Assembly: GCA_024226105.1 (NCBI GenBank)
Contig: JAAELZ010000068.1
Span: forward strand, 1-11,279
DNA: 11,279 nt
Direction: 5' to 3'
DNA from: Pseudomonadota bacterium
GTDB lineage: Bacteria; Pseudomonadota; Gammaproteobacteria; Arenicellales; Poriferihabitantaceae
Under the pieces are notes generated by a model that did not search any database, was not told the DNA's origin, and saw only the letters and a list, made by a program, of their open reading frames with translations. Position numbers and translations under genes: made by a program. Shown in pieces: positions 6,400-11,279 of this stretch (its first letter is position 1; each line of letters opens with the position of its first letter).

Positions 6400-6513
6400 A
6401 TGGCTATTCTGGCCTTAGTCACCATTCTTTTCATTTTGTTAGGGCCGACAATCAGTTCCCTGGTTGCTGCGGAGTTAGCTGGCTACTTTTTACAAAATGT
6501 TTTTAGCATTTAG
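6400..6513 (+). CDS. Small hydrophobic ORF, possible transporter remnant
   Basis: A 37-residue frame (ATG 6400, TAG 6511-6513) encodes one very hydrophobic segment, MAILALVTILFILLGPTISS, then a short amphipathic part, LVAAELAGYFLQNVFSI. The frame stays open upstream from 6370. The run LLGPT...LAGYFLQN recalls the GPT...LGxYLQN segment of BCCT family betaine/choline/carnitine transporters, so this may be an internal fragment of a lost transporter gene. Alternatively it is a genuine single-pass small membrane protein. No Shine-Dalgarno is seen, and the last 24 bases overlap the Tat lipoprotein gene on the opposite strand. Amino-acid content is more protein-like than expected by chance, but evidence is thin. 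Confidence 0.3.
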   Translation: MAILALVTILFILLGPTISSLVAAELAGYFLQNVFSI

Positions 6514-6978
6514 CGGCCTTAGTTTCAGCGCTATGGAGTCCGCCAGTGTGCTATTAAAAACTGCAGCAAGTGCACACAACATTAACTCTGTACGGGAAAG
6601 CATCCAGCCTCGAAGTAATACAACATCTTCATCCATAAAATCCCGGTGTACCGCCGCCTTAATTCTTGCGTCGATCAAATCCATGTTTTCGGCTGTGATA
6701 TCGCTTTGCGAGAGTTGCAATCGCTCTAACAAAAGTTCCGTCAGCTGTTCGTAGGTTTGACCTTGCAATGCAGGGGCTTCAGATATGTAAAGCGAGCCAA
6801 TTTTTTGAGCTTTTTCTACGTAGAACAATACCGATATCATTTGTTGCGCAATAAGCTCCAGTGAATTCTGATTCCTGTTGCAGCCCCCAACGCCAACAGG
6901 AATGATGGTCATCAGTGATGAGTATCCGATGACCTTTAACGTTTTCCTTCGAGCGTAAATTGGTGCCGGGGCATTCAT
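6490..6978 (-). CDS. Tat lipoprotein small subunit of GMC dehydrogenase
   Basis: The 162-residue product starts with a twin-arginine signal: ARRKTLK (9-15; R10-R11) followed by a hydrophobic stretch and a lipobox V30-G-G-C33, so it is probably exported folded and lipidated on C33. The mature part is helical and ends with DEDVVLLRGWMLSRTELMLC (116-135), a GW-LSRTE-x-x-LC pattern that I associate with the small subunits/chaperones of FAD-dependent GMC dehydrogenases (gluconate 2-dehydrogenase subunit 3, sorbitol or fructose dehydrogenase small subunits). Its ATG overlaps the stop of the upstream GMC gene by four bases (ATGA at 6978-6975), indicating translational coupling. Since the GMC subunit has no signal, this protein likely carries it across the membrane by hitch-hiking. 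Family assignment rests on signal, context and one motif. No cytochrome c subunit is nearby. Confidence 0.8.
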   Translation of the reverse strand: MNAPAPIYARRKTLKVIGYSSLMTIIPVGVGGCNRNQNSLELIAQQMISVLFYVEKAQKIGSLYISEAPALQGQTYEQLTELLLERLQLSQSDITAENMDLIDARIKAAVHRDFMDEDVVLLRGWMLSRTELMLCALAAVFNSTLADSIALKLRPLNAKNIL

Positions 6979-8471
6979 GCTGTTTTCTCCTTCAGGTGAT
7001 CTGCCAACCTCAGCGCCAGCGCAATAAGATTTAGAGTCGGGTTGGTATGGCTTATGGTCGGAAAAACGGAACTACCCGTGATGTAAAGGTTATCGACATC
7101 AAATACCCTACAATTGCGATCAACCACGCCTGTCTTTGGGCTGTCAGACATACGGGTTGCCCCGCAATGGTGTTTGCCGGAGGTAAATGTACCGGGCCAC
7201 TCATCTCTTTTACCCATAGTCGGTGCATAAGCTCGACCGTAACCCATTCGCGCAAATTCTAAAGCGCAAATCTCTATCGCTCTGTGCACATTGGCCTTTT
7301 CGTCATCACTAACCTGCCAGTTAACCTCTATTTTTTGCTGGCCCAGGAAGTCGCGTTTGTCAGATAATCGGACAAAGGCATCAGGATTCGGTATCGGTTC
7401 CATCGCCATATGTACAGAAAGCGAATTACCTCTTTCTCTATTCAGTGGTGCCGCTTCTACGGCACCATCCACCCCGGAAAAAATGCCGCCAATAGCATTA
7501 CCATATTTAGGCGACGTATTGTATAGATGAAATCGAAAGCGAGTCAGCTCTTCTCTGCGTGTCAACGCTTCCGATGCCGTCAATATTGCGAACACCCGCC
7601 CGCCATTAATTTCATGTGACCCAAAATACATGCCAAAATTCTGATCACTGCGCGTTAATGATATATCCAGTGCCGGACGAACCAGTATGTGATCGGTATA
7701 GTATCGACCAACCAGGTTATGGCTGTTGCCCAAGCCATTGCTAGCCGATTTGTTTGACAGCAACAATAGACGTACATTTTCAAGCCCACCGGTTGCCAGT
7801 ACAAATTTTTTCGCTTTAACCTTATATCGAGGGCCATCAATAACGGCTACTTCGGCACTCGTTACATGCGATGCAGATTCATTAGCGCTCAATTCCAGCA
7901 CGTTGGAATGCAGGTAGACAGAGACATTCTCTGATTTTTCCAACACAGGCTGATACACCGGGCCGAAGCGGGTAGGCGGGCTTTGGTGCTTCATGACATT
8001 GATCAAACGATCACTTTGCAGCGGCAGTAAGTCGAGCCCGAGTTGTTCGGCGTATTCAGGCAGGGAATCGTAGTCATATTTACCTAATCCCAATATAGGC
8101 TGAGTTTGCTCCAGGTACGGTTCAAGCTCGTCGATGGTTATCGGCCACCCACTGTGCGGAATCCAGTCTCGTTTAGAAAAGTCGAATGCATCGAAAGGAC
8201 GACAATGCCCTGCCCAATGCCCTGTGGTACCGCCAAAGTAGCGGAGTCGGTTTCGACCAAGAGGATAGGTCTCTCGACCCACATTAAAACCATCGTACAG
8301 AGACTGGGTACGTTTGTCATACCCTAAACCACCACTTTCCAGTATAACAACCTTTTTATTCGAACCATTTAGCGCAAGGCCCATAGGGATGCCCGCAGCA
8401 CCCGCCCCCACGATGCATATATCGGCTTCGACGACGTGTCCATTCTCTAATTCTTTTGCATCAATCAGCAT
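6975..8471 (-). CDS. GMC-family FAD oxidoreductase, large subunit
   Basis: A 498-residue GMC (glucose-methanol-choline) flavoprotein that probably oxidises a sugar, polyol or alcohol. The N-terminal Rossmann FAD motif is IVGAGAAGIPMG (20-31), with E45 for the adenosine ribose (VVILESGG). GGTTGHW (80-86) places H85 where pyranose 2-oxidase has the histidine covalently linked to FAD. The C-terminal GMC core reads GKHHCGATRMS (432-442), NLYITGSSVFPT (461-472) and HTNPTLN (475-481); H435 or H434 and N477 are the likely catalytic pair. There is no Tat or Sec signal, unlike a secreted enzyme acting alone, and the small subunit gene overlaps its stop by 4 bases, so the two should form a periplasmic complex. 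Electron acceptor probably a cytochrome or quinone encoded elsewhere. The ATG at 8471 puts the Rossmann motif at a normal distance; no Shine-Dalgarno is visible. Substrate cannot be read from sequence. Confidence 0.92.
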   Translation of the reverse strand: MLIDAKELENGHVVEADICIVGAGAAGIPMGLALNGSNKKVVILESGGLGYDKRTQSLYDGFNVGRETYPLGRNRLRYFGGTTGHWAGHCRPFDAFDFSKRDWIPHSGWPITIDELEPYLEQTQPILGLGKYDYDSLPEYAEQLGLDLLPLQSDRLINVMKHQSPPTRFGPVYQPVLEKSENVSVYLHSNVLELSANESASHVTSAEVAVIDGPRYKVKAKKFVLATGGLENVRLLLLSNKSASNGLGNSHNLVGRYYTDHILVRPALDISLTRSDQNFGMYFGSHEINGGRVFAILTASEALTRREELTRFRFHLYNTSPKYGNAIGGIFSGVDGAVEAAPLNRERGNSLSVHMAMEPIPNPDAFVRLSDKRDFLGQQKIEVNWQVSDDEKANVHRAIEICALEFARMGYGRAYAPTMGKRDEWPGTFTSGKHHCGATRMSDSPKTGVVDRNCRVFDVDNLYITGSSVFPTISHTNPTLNLIALALRLADHLKEKTA

Positions 8472-8566
8472 TTTTTAAAAATTTTCAGTAGAGTGGTAAC
8501 TTCATCGGCCGCGTTAAACGCCAGAGCCAGACGCTATACCACATCAAGATTAGACTATTCTAGCCA

Positions 8567-8582
8567 GAGACTATTTGGTCTC
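8567..8582. promoter_or_regulatory. Palindrome upstream of the GMC operon, possible operator
   Basis: GAGAC (8567-8571) and GTCTC (8578-8582) form a perfect 5-bp dyad with a 6-base spacer about 100 bases before the GMC start. TAGAAT (8562-8557, minus strand) beside it could be a -10, though no matching -35 is present. A repressor or activator site for the operon is possible. Confidence 0.3.
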
Positions 8583-8810
8583 GGTATTATCTCACCATCC
8601 GGTGCTTTCATTAAGTGTTTTTTTGCCTGTTAGCCCAAAATCCTGTTGATATTTCGCTCTGCTCTTGAACAAGCCTCTCCGGCTCAATGCAGCCATTCAA
8701 AATATGGGGCAGTTCGGGCTCACATGGGATTGTTCTAATAGCTCAATGATCCTGCACAGGGCAGCCCGGAGTTTCCTGTTTCCAAATTTGCCGCAATACC
8801 CTACCCGCAC

Positions 8811-8843
8811 AAAAAACCCAGGTCGAATCCCTCCGACCTGGGT
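8811..8843 (-). terminator. Strong intrinsic terminator, minus strand
   Basis: On the minus strand a perfect 10-bp stem, ACCCAGGTCG with CGACCTGGGT (8843-8834 and 8825-8816), has an 8-base loop and runs directly into six T residues (8816-8811). The plus strand has no T-run after the stem, so it acts leftward only. It lies about 300 bases beyond the gpsA stop, which is far for that operon, and suggests a separate transcript ending here. Confidence 0.9.
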
Positions 8844-8942
8844 ACCCGGTGATAAGTAAAAACGATTGATTCGACGATCTATCCTGATCTATGAGCACCC
8901 TTCCGTGGGTTTCAATTCGTGTATACGTACCGTTAAGGTGGA
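8811..8942 (-). ncRNA. Candidate CRP-controlled small RNA
   Basis: The strong terminator at 8811-8843 closes a region with no protein gene, and a perfect CRP-type site sits 130-180 bases upstream on the same transcript path. A -10-like TACAAA at 8954-8949 (minus strand) would start a transcript near 8942 and put the CRP site centre at about -38.5, close to the class II position of -41.5. The predicted RNA is ~130 nt with a 3' hairpin and U-tail, as in Hfq-bound sRNAs, plus a small ACCC/GGGT hairpin about 30-45 nt from its 5' end (8911-8898). I do not recognise it as a known family. The 5' end is the weakest part; other -10 candidates near 8925-8929 exist. Confidence 0.35.
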
Positions 8943-8970
8943 ACAATTTTTGTACAAATGCGAGCGTAAG

Positions 8971-8990
8971 TATGTGACTATTATCACATA
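8971..8990. promoter_or_regulatory. Perfect CRP/Vfr-type binding site
   Basis: TATGTGA-CTATTA-TCACATA is a perfect 7-bp dyad with the TGTGA-N6-TCACA core of CRP sites (8973-8977 and 8984-8988). No protein gene starts nearby on either strand: gpsA ends 150 bases to the right and the GMC operon begins 500 bases to the left. Its likely target is the minus-strand transcript ending at the terminator at 8811. Confidence 0.75.
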
Positions 8991-9114
8991 TTTGATGTTC
9001 CCATTGATATTGTATGGTTTAAATGGTGCGGAGGATGTCAACACTTTAGCAATAAGCCAGGCCCAGGAGCCTGTCGGACTTAGCTGTTTTGGAGCAAAAC
9101 TCATGAGATCATAA

Positions 9115-9132
9115 CCCCTCTCGCTAAAGGGG
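9115..9132 (-). terminator. Weak hairpin after gpsA
   Basis: CCCCT (minus strand, 9132-9128) and AGGGG (9119-9115) form a 5-bp stem with an 8-base loop just 10 bases past the gpsA stop, followed by only two T residues. It may be a weak terminator or a 3'-end-stabilising hairpin of the rhodanese-secB-gpsA transcript. Confidence 0.3.
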
Positions 9133-9141
9133 AAGCATGGA

Positions 9142-10164
9142 TCAGCCTTCTGCTTTTGGCTGGCGCTCGAGTAGTTGGCGAACAGCCAGTTTTGGATCCT
9201 GTCCCTGGTGCAGTACTGCATATACCTGGTCGGTGATGGGCATGCTTACCCCGAGGGCCTTTGCGCGGTGATAAAGTTCCCGCGTAGTCTGATAGCCTTC
9301 AACTTCCTGGCCGATCGCTTTGACAACCTGCTGTATGGACTCACCACGGCCGATGCCAAGCCCCAGGCGCCGGTTACGGGATTGGTCATCAGTACAGGTC
9401 AGGATCAAATCGCCCATACCGGCAAGCCCCATAAACGTTTCGGTTTTTCCGCCAAGTTTTGCTCCCAGGCGACTTAACTCGGCCAGGCCACGCGTTATCA
9501 GGGCGGCACGCGCATTGGCGCCAAACCCCAGTCCATCACTTATTCCAGCCGCAACGGCCATGACATTTTTTACCGCACCGCCGATCTGCGCCCCGACAAG
9601 GTCGGTATTCGGGTAAACACGTGTGCTCGGGCTACGGAACCACTGTGCCAGTTTTTCTGCCTCGTCAGTTTGTTCGCAGGCGAGCACCAGTGCCGTGGGC
9701 AATCCTACCGCCGTTTCTCTGGCAAAACTGGGCCCGGTAATGAGCGCACGCGTCACATGCTCTCCAAACACCTCATGTGCTACATCGCCAAGCAAATCTC
9801 CTGAATTCGGATCAAACCCCTTGGTTCCCCAGATTAGTGATTCCGGCGCAAGCGAGACGTTAGAATCTGCGCGGACGGAATGTAGCTTCTCCAGCGTCTC
9901 ACGAAACGCATGACTGGGAACGACAAGCAGGTAATGCGCGTAATGGGCAATACTACTCAGATCGGTTGAAGCGGCAAGACTTAGAGACTCGGGAAAGCTG
10001 ATACCCGGTAAAAACCTTTCATTGCTGCGCGACGACGCCATCGCTGTAAGCTGAGCTTCATTTCGTGCCCATAATGTGACCTGGCGACCGGCGTGAGCCA
10101 GCAAAATGGCCAGCGCTGTGCCCCACGAGCCGGCACCTAGTACGGCGATCGGGGGGGTGTTCAT
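9142..10164 (-). CDS. gpsA: Glycerol-3-phosphate dehydrogenase [NAD(P)+]
   Basis: GpsA reduces dihydroxyacetone phosphate to sn-glycerol 3-phosphate with NAD(P)H in the cytosol, making the backbone for phospholipids. The 340-residue protein has the Rossmann motif AVLGAGSWGTAL (7-18), WGTKG (112-116, K115), the ITGPSFARE strand (142-150), the catalytic lysine K199 in GGAVKNVMAVAAGISDGLGFG (195-215 region), the substrate-binding GANARAALITRG (215-226) and GLAGMGDLILT (246-256). Length is normal. ATG 10164 is right for a Rossmann fold beginning at residue 6; the Shine-Dalgarno is weak. It lies 32 bases after secB and is probably co-transcribed with it, an arrangement found widely in gammaproteobacteria. 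Confidence 0.97.
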   Translation of the reverse strand: MNTPPIAVLGAGSWGTALAILLAHAGRQVTLWARNEAQLTAMASSRSNERFLPGISFPESLSLAASTDLSSIAHYAHYLLVVPSHAFRETLEKLHSVRADSNVSLAPESLIWGTKGFDPNSGDLLGDVAHEVFGEHVTRALITGPSFARETAVGLPTALVLACEQTDEAEKLAQWFRSPSTRVYPNTDLVGAQIGGAVKNVMAVAAGISDGLGFGANARAALITRGLAELSRLGAKLGGKTETFMGLAGMGDLILTCTDDQSRNRRLGLGIGRGESIQQVVKAIGQEVEGYQTTRELYHRAKALGVSMPITDQVYAVLHQGQDPKLAVRQLLERQPKAEG

Positions 10165-10196
10165 TCTGATGCTAGCCTGTATGAAGTTTTAGCCAA

Positions 10197-10676
10197 TTAG
10201 TTGATACTGTCCGAAGTCGGAGTCTGGCTGGCCTGCTGTTCTTTTTGACGGTTCTGCTGATATAGAGCCTCGAAATTGACCGGGTTGATCAGCAACTGGG
10301 GGAAACCGCCTTTGGCAACCAGATCTGCGATGGTCTCACGCGCAAAGGGCAACAGGATATTGGCGCAGGCAATTTCCTTAACCATAATCAGCCTGGCAGC
10401 ATCCTCACACTGGATTTCAAAAATTCCAGCCTGGTGAACCTCTACCAGAAACAGCGTTTCATCTTCTACCTTTGAGGTTGCCGTAATTTGCAATACCACT
10501 TCATGATATTGATTTTCCAGTAATTTATGATGCAGCATCAGTTGCAGGTCAATTGCTGGTTTTACCTGCCCACGGGTAAATATCTCGGGGGAACCGGGTG
10601 ATTCAAAAGAGACATCTTTGAGAAAGATCTTTCTGGGTTCCAGGCTAATCTCTTCGGTTTTGGTTTCAGTACTCAT
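10197..10676 (-). CDS. secB: Protein-export chaperone SecB
   Basis: SecB is a cytosolic tetrameric chaperone that keeps preproteins unfolded and hands them to SecA at the Sec translocon. The 159-residue product carries the family landmarks: FLKDVSFESPGSPEIF (18-33), the QAGIF strand (82-86), CANILLPFARETIADLV (104-120) and GGFPQLLINPVNFEALY (123-139). The tail after 140 is polar and disordered, as usual for the part that contacts SecA. It sits between the rhodanese-like gene (36 bases upstream) and gpsA (32 bases downstream) in one transcription unit. ATG 10676 gives the normal short acidic N-terminus; no strong Shine-Dalgarno. Confidence 0.97.
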   Translation of the reverse strand: MSTETKTEEISLEPRKIFLKDVSFESPGSPEIFTRGQVKPAIDLQLMLHHKLLENQYHEVVLQITATSKVEDETLFLVEVHQAGIFEIQCEDAARLIMVKEIACANILLPFARETIADLVAKGGFPQLLINPVNFEALYQQNRQKEQQASQTPTSDSIN

Positions 10677-10712
10677 GGTGTGTGCCGTGCCCTAAATTGG
10701 TTCGTAATATTG

Positions 10713-11138
10713 CTATGCTTTTTTACTCATAGGCAGGTTTTCTTTCTGCCAGGCTGCGTTGCCGCCGCTTAGGATATAAATATCTTTAAACCCCAGCTTA
10801 CTCAGTTTTTTCGCGGCACTTTTTGAGCGGTTGCCACTCCTACAGGAGATAATCACGGGTTTTTCTTTTGATTTGGCCAACTTTTTTTCCGCCTCAGCTA
10901 CGAGGCTTGGCAAGGGCAGATTTATAGCATCCGGAATATGTCCTTCACCAAATTCCTTGTCTGTGCAGACGTCGAGCACCACGGCAGATTCGTGGTTTAC
11001 AAGTTGGGTAACGCGCAATGGGCCGACAGGTTTTATACCGGACAGTTTGAGCAAATAGGGCTCAAGAAACAGCAGTGCCAGGATAAAAACCAGCGTAAGT
11101 ACTAAATGCCAGTTCTGGCTAAGGAATTCGATATCCAC
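10713..11138 (-). CDS. yibN: Membrane-anchored rhodanese-like protein (YibN-type)
   Basis: The 141-residue product has one N-terminal transmembrane helix (about 11-30) followed by a single rhodanese domain (about 38-138). The active loop is C99-R-S-G-N-R-S, a complete CxxxxR cradle for a persulfide, after the VIISC strand; the domain also has LDV (55-57) and the GHIPDAINLP segment (66-75). Such proteins carry sulfane sulfur or sense redox state; the YibN role is not settled, though links to membrane-protein and lipid biogenesis have been proposed. The start codon is GTG at 11138, since the frame has a stop nine codons upstream and no ATG in between. It is the first gene of the secB-gpsA unit. 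In many relatives grxC stands between it and secB; here it is missing. Confidence 0.9.
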   Translation of the reverse strand: MDIEFLSQNWHLVLTLVFILALLFLEPYLLKLSGIKPVGPLRVTQLVNHESAVVLDVCTDKEFGEGHIPDAINLPLPSLVAEAEKKLAKSKEKPVIISCRSGNRSKSAAKKLSKLGFKDIYILSGGNAAWQKENLPMSKKA

Positions 11139-11189
11139 GGAAATAGTCCAACAATTAAATAGTTAATTTGAGAGGATAAGCTGCATTTT

Positions 11190-11211
11190 CCGGTTTTAAC
11201 GCTTAAACCGG
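11190..11211. repeat. Hairpin in the 5' UTR of the rhodanese-secB-gpsA unit
   Basis: CCGGTTT (11190-11196) and AAACCGG (11205-11211) form a perfect 7-bp stem with an 8-base loop between the promoter and the GTG start. No T-run follows on the minus strand, so it is a leader structure or an operator rather than a terminator. Confidence 0.5.
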
Positions 11212-11240
11212 CGACATGGACAGCTGCGCCAAGGCCGCGG

Positions 11241-11249
11241 ATTATAGCA
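11241..11249 (-). promoter_or_regulatory. Extended -10 promoter of the rhodanese-secB-gpsA unit
   Basis: On the minus strand TGC-TATAAT (11249-11241) is a perfect extended -10 element. Extended -10 promoters need little -35 sequence, and none with good spacing is visible. The expected start near 11234 gives a ~95-nt leader that contains the CCGGTTT hairpin. Confidence 0.65.
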
Positions 11250-11279
11250 ATGCTCGCAGCAAATACCTTGAAAATATGC

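Larger units (their letters stand above)
8472..9141. other. Gene-free region with regulatory signals
   Basis: No reading frame here looks like a real protein: frames of 60-110 codons exist on both strands, but they lack family motifs, plausible starts and protein-like composition. Structured parts are the GAGAC palindrome, the minus-strand terminator, the CRP-type dyad, and a weak hairpin after gpsA. I see nothing recognisable in 8590-8800. Confidence 0.6.

Noticed and set aside
8593..8624. CACC-ATCC-GGTG hairpin followed by seven T residues
   Set aside because: The stem is only 4 bp and the T-run starts 13 bases later, too far for an intrinsic terminator.
8665..8859. 64-codon plus-strand frame
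   Set aside because: It runs through the terminator stem, has no Shine-Dalgarno and no recognisable family features.
8990..9115. Plus-strand promoter driven by the CRP-type site (TATTGT at 9008-9013)
   Set aside because: No gene or terminator follows on the plus strand, and the transcript would only run antisense into gpsA.
8889..9221. 110-codon minus-strand frame running from inside gpsA into the gap
   Set aside because: No motif and no plausible start; it is an out-of-frame overlap with gpsA, and the CRP dyad and terminator region argue for non-coding DNA.
1..11279. CRISPR array or defence system
   Set aside because: No regularly spaced direct repeats and no cas, restriction, toxin-antitoxin or other defence gene motifs were seen.

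Overview
The window looks like a chromosomal segment of a gammaproteobacterium, probably free-living. The evidence is a yibN-like rhodanese / secB / gpsA cluster, a GluQ-type synthetase with its zinc ligands, an elongator tRNA-Met that closely matches the E. coli gene and encodes its CCA, and a perfect CRP-type palindrome. I cannot name the genus. Base composition and gene style vary, and the middle of the window (about 1.94-9.1 kb) looks like accessory DNA between conserved ends.

Left end (1-1940): gluQ on the minus strand and a CbbY-type HAD phosphatase on the plus strand start only 23 bases apart, back to back. A stable-RNA-like promoter and tRNA-Met(CAT) follow.

Decayed zone (1940-2867): immediately after the tRNA there is a nested inverted repeat, then an excisionase-like helix-turn-helix reading frame broken by a 184-bp element. 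That element has near-perfect 27-bp terminal inverted repeats, an internal partial copy of them and a central hairpin, so it looks like a MITE or solo ends of an IS21-like element. Short orphan reading frames on both strands follow, one with a textbook Shine-Dalgarno. This is what an old integration at a tRNA gene leaves behind. No second copy of the tRNA 3' end is in the window, so no far boundary can be set.

Accessory genes (2868-8471): a membrane-anchored SUMF1-fold protein fused to an uncharacterised extracytoplasmic domain with a GG-x-HCC motif (plus strand). On the minus strand are a homocysteine S-methyltransferase family protein, a small YqiA-like alpha/beta hydrolase and a two-gene operon. 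The operon pairs a GMC-family FAD oxidoreductase without its own signal peptide with a Tat lipoprotein small subunit whose start overlaps the GMC stop by 4 bases. Together they suggest a periplasmic FAD-dependent dehydrogenase exported as a pair; the substrate is unknown.

Intergenic 8472-9141 has no convincing protein gene but is not empty. It holds a perfect CRP-type site (8971-8990) and a strong minus-strand intrinsic terminator (8811-8843), which together bracket a possible CRP-controlled small RNA of roughly 130 nt.

Right end (9142-11279): rhodanese-like membrane protein, secB and gpsA in one minus-strand transcription unit, preceded by a consensus extended -10 promoter at 11241-11249. 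This unit links protein export (SecB) with phospholipid precursor synthesis (GpsA). The grxC gene that I recall lying between yibN and secB in many gammaproteobacteria is absent here.
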